Positions 41,343 through 49,685 of a DNA stretch of 64,000 nucleotides are shown here, piece after piece. The position numbers and the translations under genes were made by a program. Position 1 is the first letter of the stretch; every line of letters starts with the position of its first letter. Location: positions 103,159-167,158 of the forward strand of contig NZ_JBITIH010000018.1 of NCBI RefSeq assembly GCF_044458865.1, given 5' to 3'. The notes beneath the pieces were generated by a model. That model made no database searches. It was given only the letters and a program-made list of their open reading frames with translations, and had not been told where the DNA came from. This DNA comes from Micromonospora_G sp044458865 (GTDB taxonomy: Bacteria; Actinomycetota; Actinomycetes; Mycobacteriales; Micromonosporaceae).

Positions 41343-41640
41343 CTACCGCAACAACTCGGCTGACCAGGCCAGCAGGGCCTCACGCTCCCGGGGCGCAGCA
41401 GGGATGCCTTCCCAAATGGACTTGGCGGTGGCGGCAGGCCCTGCGGTGATGGTGGCGGCCCAGGAGCCCCGCGCCCAGGTGCTGCACCAGATCGAAGGGT
41501 GTCCACTCTGGGCAGTTCCGCACCTGCACGTCGAGGCTGGGCTCGGAGGCGACCGCAGCGCGGAAGGCGATCAATCGTTCGTCGATCAGCCGCAACAGAT
41601 CGGGGAACTCCAGAATTTTCGCCACTCGGGCTTTTATCAC
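41343..41640 (-). pseudogene. Frameshifted MDMPI_N (mycothiol-dependent isomerase N-terminal-like) gene
   Basis: The first part, from a GTG at 41638-41640, reads ILEFPDLLRLIDERLIAFRA then NCPEWTPFDLVQHLG, the start of a maleylpyruvate isomerase/DinB_2-type domain with its metal-binding His. After about 41466 the match continues only in another frame (SWAATITAGPAATAKSIWEG, then PREREALLAWSAELL), ending at a stop at 41343-41345. A one-base insertion (or two-base loss) explains it. The rest of the usual 200-250 residues is absent, so it is a decayed gene. Confidence 0.8.
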
Positions 41641-41805
41641 CGTACTCGGCAGCCTGGCAGCGATTTCACAGCCGACCGGCGGGTGTCGCAGCCACGGCGG
41701 CTGACCCCGGCCATGCTAACTGATCCACTCGATCAGGCTGCCACGACCGGCTGCGTCTACGACGTCGGGGCGAGGTGGGTTGCCTCGATAGCTGATCATT
41801 GACCG

Positions 41806-42801
41806 GTGATAAGCCCTGCCGCACCGCCTGTGGAACCGGATACGTTCTCGTTGGCCACCCCACCGCTGTTTGCCGCTCTGGCTCCGGCCCGGAGCATCCT
41901 GATCGCCGGTGCTGGCGGCGGGTTCGACGTGTACGCGGGCTTGCCGCTAGCCCTCGCGCTGTGGAACAGCGGCGTGCAGGTGCATCTGGCGAACCTGTCC
42001 TTTTCGGAACTTGAGCTGATGGACCGTGATTCGTGGGTGGCAGAGCACGTCGCCGTGGTTTCGCCGGACTCGACCAGCACGGACTGGTACTTCCCGGAGC
42101 GCACACTCGCCCGGTGGCTGGCGGCTCGTGAGTTGCCGTCGACGGTGTACGCCTTTCCCCCGCTCGGTGTCCAGCCGTTACGGGACGCCTACCGTTACCT
42201 GATAGAACGGCTGGACATCGATGCGGTGGTGCTGGTCGACGGTGGCACCGACATCCTGCTGCGGGGCGACGAAAGCCACCTGGGCACGCCGGTGGAGGAC
42301 ATCACGAGCCTCGCCGCCGTGGCAGGCCTTGACGCGCCGGTGAAACTGGTCACCTGTCTCGGCTTCGGTATCGACGCCTATGACGGTGTCAACCATGTCG
42401 AGGTGCTGGAGAACCTCGCCGCACTCGACCGCGACAGCGGCTACCTCGGCGCGCTGTCCATACCTGGTGCGAGCCGGGAGGCGGTGCTGTACCGCGACGC
42501 CGTCGCCGACGCCCAGGCCTCCACCCCCGACCGGCCGAGCATCGTCCAAGGACAGGTCGCCGCCGCCACCAGCGGCGCGTTCGGAGACGTCCGGTTCACC
42601 CGGCGCACCGCCGCCGGCGACCTGTTCGTCAACCCGCTGATGGCGATCTACTTCACCGTCGACCTCGACAAACTCGCCGCCCGCTGTCTGTACCTCGACC
42701 GCATCGAGAACACCGTCGGCAGGCGACAGGTCACCACGCGCATCCAAGCGTTCCGCGACGAACTCCTCAGCGCACGCATCCCCCGCGCGTTTCCCCACTG
42801 A
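41806..42801 (+). CDS. DUF1152-domain protein
   Basis: 331 residues. The DUF1152 pattern is clear: ILIAGAGGGFDVYAGLPLAL near the start, VVLVDGGTDILLRGDESHLG in the middle and VKLVTCLGFGIDAYDGVNHV. The glycine-rich first motif suggests nucleotide or sugar-nucleotide binding, but the family has no assigned activity. Cytoplasmic, no signal. The GTG start has only a weak ribosome binding site. Flanked by the decayed patch and a gene of unknown function, so it may be part of a recently acquired block. Confidence 0.85.
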   Translation: MISPAAPPVEPDTFSLATPPLFAALAPARSILIAGAGGGFDVYAGLPLALALWNSGVQVHLANLSFSELELMDRDSWVAEHVAVVSPDSTSTDWYFPERTLARWLAARELPSTVYAFPPLGVQPLRDAYRYLIERLDIDAVVLVDGGTDILLRGDESHLGTPVEDITSLAAVAGLDAPVKLVTCLGFGIDAYDGVNHVEVLENLAALDRDSGYLGALSIPGASREAVLYRDAVADAQASTPDRPSIVQGQVAAATSGAFGDVRFTRRTAAGDLFVNPLMAIYFTVDLDKLAARCLYLDRIENTVGRRQVTTRIQAFRDELLSARIPRAFPH

Positions 42802-42914
42802 ACGCCCGGACGGTGGCTCGATCCAGACGCACGGGTGGCGACGTCAAGACGTTCAGCGATTGAGTGCGGTGGTGGCGTGAGGCAAGCACCATTACAGGCG
42901 GTTGATCCACCCAC

Positions 42915-43316
42915 CTAAGCGATGCCGCGCGACGCTATCTCGCCGACCGGCAGCCGACGGATCGCCCTGCCGGACTCGGTCTCCACCAGCGTCAGCGCAC
43001 CAACCCAACTCGTATCGTCCGGGTACTCCCAACTGAGCGGATCTGCCAGCACCACCGCCAGCTCAGCCCTTGGCACAGGGTCGCCGTGCGCCAACCCTTC
43101 CCGACCGTCATCGGCAATCCAGCGTACGTAGCGGCGCATCTCCATCCAGCCGTTGTCCACCAGCCTCAGCAGAACGGAGGCGAGCTCGGACAACGACGGC
43201 TCCGGCTGGGCACGGTCGAGGTCGCCGAACACACCGGGCAACAAGTCCATCTCGAACGCGTTGATGAGAAACGCCTGCTCGACGTGCGTCAGGCCCTGCC
43301 ACCGAGGAAGGCTCAC
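42915..43316 (-). CDS. Hypothetical protein
   Basis: About 133 residues from a GTG at 43314-43316 (VSLPRWQGLTHVEQAFLINAFEMD). It contains LLRLVDNGWMEMRRYVRWIA and WEYPDDTSWVGALTLVETES. I do not recognise the family. The helical first half with a winged-helix-like arrangement is only an impression. A longer frame begins at 43406, but its extra 30 residues look like noncoding sequence. It converges with the DUF1152 gene (113-base gap) and is divergent from the heme oxygenase gene. Confidence 0.6.
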   Translation of the reverse strand: MSLPRWQGLTHVEQAFLINAFEMDLLPGVFGDLDRAQPEPSLSELASVLLRLVDNGWMEMRRYVRWIADDGREGLAHGDPVPRAELAVVLADPLSWEYPDDTSWVGALTLVETESGRAIRRLPVGEIASRGIA

Positions 43317-43468
43317 AAAACGATCATCACATGGTGCACGGAACCCAGCCGACGAGCCATGCCGGACAGCCGTCGCTCGACCAGACTGGTCATCAGCACG
43401 CGTCACGGTGGGCGGACACGCCGTGGGGCCGTACGGCCGGTCCGGGGGGCCCGGCCTAGGCTGGTGCC

Positions 43469-43801
43469 ATGGCAGTCGTGAAGATCAACGCGATCGAGGT
43501 CCCTCCGGGCGCTGGCGAGGAACTGGAGCGGCGCTTCGCCGCCCGTAAGGGAGCGGTGGACAACCAGCCGGGCTTCCTCGGCTTCGAGTTGCTCCGCCCG
43601 GTGGGCGGGGAGACCCGCTACTTCGTCTACACGAAGTGGGAGAGCGAGGAGGCGTACCAGGCGTGGGCCAGTGGTCCGGCGCGCGAGGCACACGGGCGGG
43701 GAGGCACCCCCTCCGGGGAGCAGCCCAAACCGGTCTCCACCGGCGCGAACCTGCTGGAGTTCGAGGTCGTGCCACTCACCGCCCCATCCTCGTCGAACTA
43801 G
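43469..43801 (+). CDS. mhuD: MhuD-type heme-degrading monooxygenase
   Basis: 110 residues of the antibiotic-biosynthesis-monooxygenase fold, strongly resembling mycobacterial MhuD: VVKINAIEVPPGAGEELERR, NQPGFLGFELLRPVGGETR, YFVYTKWESEEAYQAWASGP. The MhuD heme-pocket residues Asn7, Trp66 and the heme-ligand His75 are all at the same positions. MhuD opens heme without releasing CO, giving iron and mycobilins. A Gly-rich insertion follows His75. The gene stands alone, followed by a hairpin, and no heme importer is adjacent. Confidence 0.9.
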   Translation: MAVVKINAIEVPPGAGEELERRFAARKGAVDNQPGFLGFELLRPVGGETRYFVYTKWESEEAYQAWASGPAREAHGRGGTPSGEQPKPVSTGANLLEFEVVPLTAPSSSN

Positions 43802-43818
43802 ATCGACAAGTTGGGGGG

Positions 43819-43849
43819 CGTGGCGCCTGCTTGGCGAGGGGGCGCCACG
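43819..43849. terminator. Hairpin terminator
   Basis: CGTGGCGCC at 43819-43827 pairs with GGCGCCACG at 43841-43849. It lies between the convergent heme oxygenase and sortase genes and could serve both. Confidence 0.7.
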
Positions 43850-43909
43850 TCTCGGGGGCGAGGGTCGGTGCTGGCGAACGCCGGGACGCTGCCGGACCGG
43901 TAATGGCCG

Positions 43910-44863
43910 TCAGGGGTCGCGGGTGTCGACCAGCGAGGCGAAAGCGACCACGTTGTCCGCGTACCCGATGCTGCCGCCGACCCACTCGCCACCGCAGGTG
44001 ATCAGGCGGAGCCCGGGGCGCTCGTACGAGCCGTAGAGACGTTCCTCCGGGAGCTTCGCCTTGTCGAAGTGCTCGACCGAGTTGACCTCGAAGATGGCGA
44101 CCGACCGGTCCTCCCGGGTCACCTCGATCCGCGCACCGGGCCGGAGTTTGACCAGGTCGTGGAAGACCGACGGACCATCCCGGGTGTCCGCGTGCCCGAC
44201 GATGATCGCCGGCCCGAACTGTCCCGGGGTCGGTCCCCGGTCGTACCAGCCGGTCTCGTTGTGCTTCTCCAGCGGCGGTACGGCGATCGAACCGTCGTCG
44301 GCGAGCCCGACCTGGTGCACCGGCGCCCGTACCCTGATCGAGTCGATCTCGACCCGGATCGGTCGGCTCGGCTCCATCACCGGGAAGTCGTGCGGCGGGG
44401 GCCGGTCGGCGCCGCTGGCCAGGGTGCCCCAGAGGCTGCTGCCGGAATGGCCGAGTCCCGCGCCGGTGGCGAAGACTCCGAGGATCACGAGCAGGACCGC
44501 GAGCGGCCCGATCCAGCGGCGGCGGCCACGGGGAGTCTGGCGGCCGGGGCGGGGCGTGGGTGCTGGCGGGTACCTCCTCGGTTCCGGCCAGAGCCAACGC
44601 AGCGGTGACGTCCCACGGGCCCGGTCCGGGCGTGCCCGCGCACCGGTGCCGCCCGCAGGACGGCGCCTGTCGCCGGTCGGCGTCGAGTGGGGCGTGCTCC
44701 GCTCCGGACCCGGCCATTCCGGCGAACCAGGCGGACCGGGCGGGAAGAGTGGTCTGGACGTCGGGCGCGAAGTCGGCCTGGACGCAGTCGGGGCGGGGCG
44801 TCTCGGGCCGGGAGTGGGTCGGGATGCCCCGTCGGAGCGGCCGGCGGAGGACGGGCGGGCCAT
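43910..44863 (-). CDS. Class F sortase
   Basis: 317 residues. A long Pro/Arg-rich cytoplasmic N-terminus (about 1-115) leads into one membrane helix (IGPLAVLLVILGVFATGAG) and the sortase domain (about 165-315). The catalytic triad is visible: His in IIVGHADTRDGPSVF, Cys in LRLITCGGEW and a downstream Arg or equivalent in the last strand. Sequence after the helix (IRVEIDSIRVRAPVHQVGL) is typical of actinobacterial class F. It joins surface proteins to the cell envelope. It follows the probable substrate gene on the same strand by 11 bases. Confidence 0.9.
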   Translation of the reverse strand: MARPSSAGRSDGASRPTPGPRRPAPTASRPTSRPTSRPLFPPGPPGSPEWPGPERSTPHSTPTGDRRRPAGGTGARARPDRARGTSPLRWLWPEPRRYPPAPTPRPGRQTPRGRRRWIGPLAVLLVILGVFATGAGLGHSGSSLWGTLASGADRPPPHDFPVMEPSRPIRVEIDSIRVRAPVHQVGLADDGSIAVPPLEKHNETGWYDRGPTPGQFGPAIIVGHADTRDGPSVFHDLVKLRPGARIEVTREDRSVAIFEVNSVEHFDKAKLPEERLYGSYERPGLRLITCGGEWVGGSIGYADNVVAFASLVDTRDP

Positions 44864-44874
44864 CGGCGTGCCGG

Positions 44875-45396
44875 TCAGGACGCGTGCCGGCCACCGGCCG
44901 GCGTCGGACCGTTGCGACGGCGCAGCGCGATCAGCCCGAGTACGGCGCCGACCAGCGTGACCGCGACCCCACCGCCGAGCAACAGGTCACCGACGTCCGG
45001 GCCGGCCGAACCGCCGAAGCCGGTCGCCGGGCCGTGCTTGGGTCGGCCGGACGCCACCACGTTCAACTGGGTCGTGGCGTTGCGGCCGTCCCGGCAGTTG
45101 AGTTTCACCCGGTACCGGCCTGAATCGGTACGCTCCGGCACCAGTGCCGCCGCGGTCAACAGACCATTCTGCGGCTGGACGGTGACGGTGCCGAAAGCGG
45201 CCGACTCGACCGTCGCCGGCTCGGTGTTGTCGCTGCAACTGGCCTCGATGCCGACGACCCGCCCGGCCTCGACGGTGCTCGGGCTGAGCTGGACGTAGAT
45301 GTCCCCGGCCCACGCCGCAGACGGGACGAGGAGAACACCGGAGACCGCGACAAGGACGGCGAGCAGGACGCCAGTGCGTCGACCCGAAGACCTCAT
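44875..45396 (-). CDS. Secreted surface protein with sortase-like C-terminal anchor
   Basis: 173 residues: signal peptide (about 1-31, VLLAVLVAVSGVLLVPSAAWA), an Ig-like beta domain (about 32-115, with two Cys that could pair), then a short linker, HGPATGFGG, a hydrophobic helix (LLLGGGVAVTLVGAVLGLIA) and a basic tail (LRRRNG). The arrangement motif-helix-basic tail is that of a cell-wall sorting signal, with GPATG in place of LPXTG. It sits immediately upstream of a class F sortase, which it probably feeds (inference). The ATG follows GGGAGGGG. Confidence 0.8.
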   Translation of the reverse strand: MRSSGRRTGVLLAVLVAVSGVLLVPSAAWAGDIYVQLSPSTVEAGRVVGIEASCSDNTEPATVESAAFGTVTVQPQNGLLTAAALVPERTDSGRYRVKLNCRDGRNATTQLNVVASGRPKHGPATGFGGSAGPDVGDLLLGGGVAVTLVGAVLGLIALRRRNGPTPAGGRHAS

Positions 45397-45525
45397 GACC
45401 CCTCCCGGCACCCTCGGGCAGCACCGGGCGGGCGTCACCTGGCCTGCCGTACGAAAGGAATTCTCTCATTCAGTGACGCCGAGCACACGCGTTCGACTCA
45501 GCCGATCGCGTAGGCTCACGTTCCT

Positions 45526-46278
45526 GTGACCTCCACCGACCAATTCCGGACCGATGCCATGTCCGCACGTCACCCCACCGGGATCCGCACCTTCCATCCC
45601 CGCCGGGGCCGACTCAGCGGACGGCATCTCGACGCGCTGGACCGCCTCTGGCCGAGCTACGGGCTGGTCGTCCCGGACTCGCCCGAGAGACCGGACTCCC
45701 CCGAGACACCGGACTCGCCCGAGACGCGGGTGGAACTGGCCACCCTGTTCGGTCGCCGGGCCCCGGTGGTGCTGGAGATCGGCTCCGGAATGGGCGACGC
45801 CACCGTGGCGATGGCCGCCGCCGACTCTGGCCGAGACTATCTCGCGGTCGAGGTGCACACTCCGGGAATCGCCAACCTGCTCGCGGTCACCGAGCGCCGG
45901 GAACTGACCAACGTACGGGTCGCCCGGGGTGACGCGCTCGAACTGCTCCGGTGCCTGCCCGAGGAGAGCCTCGACGCGATCCACGTCTTCTTCCCGGACC
46001 CGTGGCCGAAGGCCCGGCACCACAAGCGCCGACTGATCCAGCCCAGCCACGTCGAACTGCTCCGCTCCCGGCTGACGCCGGGTGGGGTGCTGCACTGTGC
46101 CACCGACTGGTCCGAGTACGCCCAGCAGATGCTTGAGACGCTCACCGACGACCCGCTGCTGGTCAACACGGTTGCGGGGTACGCTCCTCGACCCGAACAC
46201 CGGCCGGTGACGAAGTTTGAACGGCGTGCTCTCGCCGCCGGCCGCCCCATCCACGACCTGATTTTCCGCCGCCGCTGA
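45526..46278 (+). CDS. trmB: tRNA (guanine46-N7)-methyltransferase
   Basis: 250 residues. Landmarks of TrmB: IRTFHPRRGRLSGRHLDALD, LEIGSGMGDATVAMAAADSG (SAM site), HVFFPDPWPKARHHKRRLIQ (the DPWPK catalytic region) and TDWSEYAQQMLE. Adds m7G46 to tRNA variable loops using SAM. An unusual in-frame insertion near residue 50 encodes three 6-residue repeats (PDSPER, PDSPET, PDSPET) between the N-terminal helix and the SAM fold. GTG start. The last codons and stop are duplicated downstream as a 17-bp tandem repeat. Confidence 0.95.
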   Translation: MTSTDQFRTDAMSARHPTGIRTFHPRRGRLSGRHLDALDRLWPSYGLVVPDSPERPDSPETPDSPETRVELATLFGRRAPVVLEIGSGMGDATVAMAAADSGRDYLAVEVHTPGIANLLAVTERRELTNVRVARGDALELLRCLPEESLDAIHVFFPDPWPKARHHKRRLIQPSHVELLRSRLTPGGVLHCATDWSEYAQQMLETLTDDPLLVNTVAGYAPRPEHRPVTKFERRALAAGRPIHDLIFRRR

Positions 46279-46319
46279 CCGGGTGCCGCCGCTGATCCTG
46301 TGCCGCCGCTGACCGGGTG
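46269..46319. repeat. 17-bp tandem repeat spanning the trmB stop codon
   Basis: Three 17-bp units of the form ccgccgctgaccgggtg (46269-46285, 46286-46302 with three changes, 46303-46319). The first contains the final Arg codons and TGA stop of trmB. It recalls the 18-bp array at the end of the DGPF gene. Confidence 0.85.
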
Positions 46320-46393
46320 CCCCGGCGGCCGGACCGGGTTGCCCGTACCTCGGATTGGCGTTGGCGGCATGATCCAGGCACGATTGACCGGCC

Positions 46394-48898
46394 ATGACGC
46401 TCACCGATCAGCTGCCGGGCAGCGCCGACCCAGACCTGCTCTTCGACGCCTTCGCCAACTGGGCCAAGGATCAGGGGCTCACCCTCTACCCCCACCAGGA
46501 AGAGGCGCTGATCGAGATCGTCTCGGGCGCCAACGTCATCCTGAGCACCCCCACCGGCTCGGGTAAGAGCCTGGTGGCGACCGGCGCGCACTTCGCCGCC
46601 CTCGCCGACGACCGGGTCAGCTTCTACACCGCCCCGATCAAGGCCCTGGTGTCGGAGAAGTTCTTCGCCCTCTGCGACATCTTCGGCGCCGAGAACGTGG
46701 GAATGCTGACCGGTGACGCGAGCGTCAACGAGGACGCCCCGATCATCTGCTGCACCGCGGAGATCCTGGCGAACATCGCGCTGCGCGACGGCGACCAGGC
46801 CGACGTCGGCCTGGTGATCATGGACGAGTTCCACTTCTACGCCGAACCCGACCGGGGCTGGGCATGGCAGGTGCCGCTGATCGAACTGCCGCAGGCGCAG
46901 TTCGTGCTGATGTCGGCCACGCTGGGCGATGTCAGCCGGTTCACCGATGACCTGACCCGACGTACCGGGCGCGCCACCGCCGTCGTGAAGAACGCCGAAC
47001 GGCCGGTGCCACTGCTCTTCTCGTACGTGACCACGCCGCTGCACGAGACGCTCGAAGAGCTGCTCACCACCCACCAGGCACCGGTCTACGTCGTGCACTT
47101 CACCCAGGCCGCCGCGCTGGAACGCGCCCAGTCGCTGATGAGCATCAACGTCTCCACCCGGGCCGAGAAGGACGCCATCGCCGCCGCGATCGGCAACTTC
47201 CGCTTCACCGCCGGCTTCGGGCGTACGCTCTCCCGGCTGGTCCGACACGGCATCGGCGTACACCACGCCGGCATGCTGCCGAAGTACCGCCGCCTGGTGG
47301 AGACACTCGCCCAGGCCGGTCTGCTCAAGGTCATCTGCGGTACGGACACGCTCGGCGTCGGGATCAACGTACCGATCCGGACCGTGCTCTTCACCGCCCT
47401 GTCGAAGTACGACGGCGTACGCACCCGGCTACTCAAGGCGCGCGAGTTCCACCAGATCGCCGGACGGGCCGGGCGGGCCGGATTCGACACCATCGGCCGG
47501 GTCGTGGTGCAGGCTCCCGAGCACGTGATCGAGAACGAGAAGGCCCTGGCCAAGGCGGGCGACGACCCGAAGAAGCGACGCAAGGTCGTCCGCAAGAAGC
47601 CACCGGAGGGCTCGATCGGCTGGGGCCAGCCGACGTACGAGCGGTTGATCGAGGCCGAGCCGGAGACCCTCACCTCCAGCTTCATGGTCAGCCACTCGAT
47701 GCTGCTCAACGTGATCAGCCGCCCCGGTGACGCGTTCGCCGCGATGCGGCACCTGCTCACCGACAACCACGAGGACCGGGCCGCCCAGCGCAAGCACATC
47801 CACCGGGCGATCGCGATCTACCGGGCGCTGCTCGCCGGTGGCGTGGTCGAGCAGCTCGACGAGCCGGACGCGTCCGGGCGACGGGTCCGACTCACCGTCG
47901 ACCTCCAGTTCGACTTCGCGCTCAACCAGCCGCTGTCGCCGTTCGCGCTGGCCGCGATCGAGCTGCTGGACACGGAGTCGCCAACGTACCCGCTGGACGC
48001 GCTCTCGGTCATCGAGTCCACGCTGGACGACCCGCGCCAGATCCTCTCCGCCCAGCAGTTCAAGGCGCGCGGCGAGGCGGTCGCGCAGATGAAGGCCGAC
48101 GGCATCGAGTACGAAGCCCGGATGGAGTTGCTCAACGAGGTCACCCACCCGAAGCCCCTGGTCGAACTGCTCGACGCCGCGTACGAGATGTACCGGCAGG
48201 GCCACCCGTGGGTCGCCGATCACCAGCTCGCACCGAAGTCCGTGGTCCGCGACATGTACGAGCGCGCGATGACCTTCGTCGAGTACGTCTCCTTCTACGG
48301 GCTGTCCCGCTCCGAAGGGCTGGTGCTGCGCTACCTGGCGGACGCGTACAAGGCGGTCAAGCAGACCGTGCCCGAGGACGCCAAGACCGAGGAGTTGGTG
48401 GACCTCATCGAGTGGTTGGGCGAGTTGGTCCGCCAGGTCGACTCCAGCCTCATCGACGAGTGGGAACGGCTGCGCAACCCGACCGAGGAGGGCGCCGAGG
48501 CGGTGATCGACCTGCGTCCGCCAGCGGTCACCGGCAACCTGCGCGCGTTCCGGGTACTGGTCCGCAACGCGATGTTCCGGCGGGTGGAACTGGCCGCACT
48601 GCGCCGCTACGACGAGTTGGGCGAGCTGGACGCCGAGAATGGTGGCTGGAACGCCGACGACTGGGCGGACGCGCTGGAGCCGTACTTCGAGTCGTACGAC
48701 GACATCGGCACCGGTCCCGAGGCCCGGGGTCCGGCGCTGCTGATGATCGACCAGCAGCGGGACCGTTGGACCGTCCGGCAGATCTTCGACGACCCGAACG
48801 GCGACCACGACTGGGGAATCAGCGCGGAGGTCGACCTGGCCGCCTCGGACGAGGCGGGCGCGGCGGTCATCCGGGTCACCGAGGTGGGCCCGCACTAG
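46394..48898 (+). CDS. Ski2-like DEAD/DEAH helicase with DUF3516 domain
   Basis: 834 residues. Motifs: I LSTPTGSGKSLVATGAHFAA, II VIMDEFHFYA (DEFH variant of the DExH box), III LMSATLGDV, IV-V GVHHAGMLPKYRRLVE and CGTDTLGVGINVPIRT, VI HQIAGRAGRAGFDT. The C-terminal half (about 430-830) is DUF3516. The arrangement matches a group of actinobacterial RNA helicases related to Ski2/Mtr4, probably in RNA processing or decay. Cytoplasmic. The ATG begins the normal leader (DPDLLFDAFANWAKDQGLTL). Confidence 0.92.
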   Translation: MTLTDQLPGSADPDLLFDAFANWAKDQGLTLYPHQEEALIEIVSGANVILSTPTGSGKSLVATGAHFAALADDRVSFYTAPIKALVSEKFFALCDIFGAENVGMLTGDASVNEDAPIICCTAEILANIALRDGDQADVGLVIMDEFHFYAEPDRGWAWQVPLIELPQAQFVLMSATLGDVSRFTDDLTRRTGRATAVVKNAERPVPLLFSYVTTPLHETLEELLTTHQAPVYVVHFTQAAALERAQSLMSINVSTRAEKDAIAAAIGNFRFTAGFGRTLSRLVRHGIGVHHAGMLPKYRRLVETLAQAGLLKVICGTDTLGVGINVPIRTVLFTALSKYDGVRTRLLKAREFHQIAGRAGRAGFDTIGRVVVQAPEHVIENEKALAKAGDDPKKRRKVVRKKPPEGSIGWGQPTYERLIEAEPETLTSSFMVSHSMLLNVISRPGDAFAAMRHLLTDNHEDRAAQRKHIHRAIAIYRALLAGGVVEQLDEPDASGRRVRLTVDLQFDFALNQPLSPFALAAIELLDTESPTYPLDALSVIESTLDDPRQILSAQQFKARGEAVAQMKADGIEYEARMELLNEVTHPKPLVELLDAAYEMYRQGHPWVADHQLAPKSVVRDMYERAMTFVEYVSFYGLSRSEGLVLRYLADAYKAVKQTVPEDAKTEELVDLIEWLGELVRQVDSSLIDEWERLRNPTEEGAEAVIDLRPPAVTGNLRAFRVLVRNAMFRRVELAALRRYDELGELDAENGGWNADDWADALEPYFESYDDIGTGPEARGPALLMIDQQRDRWTVRQIFDDPNGDHDWGISAEVDLAASDEAGAAVIRVTEVGPH

Positions 48899-48965
48899 CC
48901 GCTCTGGGCCGCCGGGGCTGGCAGGGGCGCGGCAGGGCCGCCCCTGCCACCGCCGGGCACGCCGT

Positions 48966-49670
48966 TCAGAACGGGTGGAACTCCTCGAACGGCGGCTCGA
49001 CCGTCTGGGCGGGCAGTCTCACCGCCCTGCACCGAGGCACGGACTCGGCGGCGGGGTCGCCGCCGAGGGTCCGCAGGGTTCCGTCGGCGAAGGCGTCCGG
49101 AAGCACTGTCCAGCCGAGGTTGCGCTCGTAGTAACGCACCGCGGTCCGCACCGACGGCGTCCAGTCGTCGTCGAGCACGACCAGGCCACCCGGCCGGACG
49201 ATCTTGCGGAGGTAGTAGAGATCGACGAAGACCTCGTGGAACCGGTGGCTGCCGTCCACGAAAGCCGCGTCGGCGACCAGGCCCTCGGTGACAAGTTCCG
49301 CCAGCGCGATCGACGAGGGAGCGGCCACGAGGCTGGTGATCGAGTCCAGCCCGGCAGAGCGGAGCAGGTCCCAGCCGACATTGGCGAAAGCCTGCTGCTG
49401 GAACGGGTCGATCACGACGTGTCGTGGGTGCGGTGAGCCGACGGTCAGCAGGGCTTCCCCGACGGCAAGGGCAGAGCTGCCGTACGCGAGCCCGACCTCC
49501 ACGACCGTCCGGACGCCTTCCGAGACCAACAGGTCGCGAAGCAGGTCGCAGTCCCGTTCGGGCAGGCTGACCATCTCGAAGTCCCGCTCGGGGCCCCGCG
49601 TCCACGCCGGTCCCTCTCGTACGAGCCGGCTGCGTGTGGCGCGGACTCGCGTCGTCCGTACATCCGTCAT
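48966..49670 (-). CDS. Class I SAM-dependent methyltransferase
   Basis: 234 residues, Methyltransf_24-like: TVVEVGLAYGSSALAVGEAL (SAM-binding motif I), HVVIDPFQQQAFANVGWDLL, DAAFVDGSHRFHEVFVDLYY and GGLVVLDDDWTPSVRTAVRY. The acidic loop resembles metal-assisted O-methyltransferases or CmcI-like enzymes. Substrate unknown; stands alone. Its start is 15 bases from the end of the SDR gene on the same strand, so they may be co-transcribed. Confidence 0.85.
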   Translation of the reverse strand: MTDVRTTRVRATRSRLVREGPAWTRGPERDFEMVSLPERDCDLLRDLLVSEGVRTVVEVGLAYGSSALAVGEALLTVGSPHPRHVVIDPFQQQAFANVGWDLLRSAGLDSITSLVAAPSSIALAELVTEGLVADAAFVDGSHRFHEVFVDLYYLRKIVRPGGLVVLDDDWTPSVRTAVRYYERNLGWTVLPDAFADGTLRTLGGDPAAESVPRCRAVRLPAQTVEPPFEEFHPF

Positions 49671-49685
49671 GTGACCAGTGTGCCG

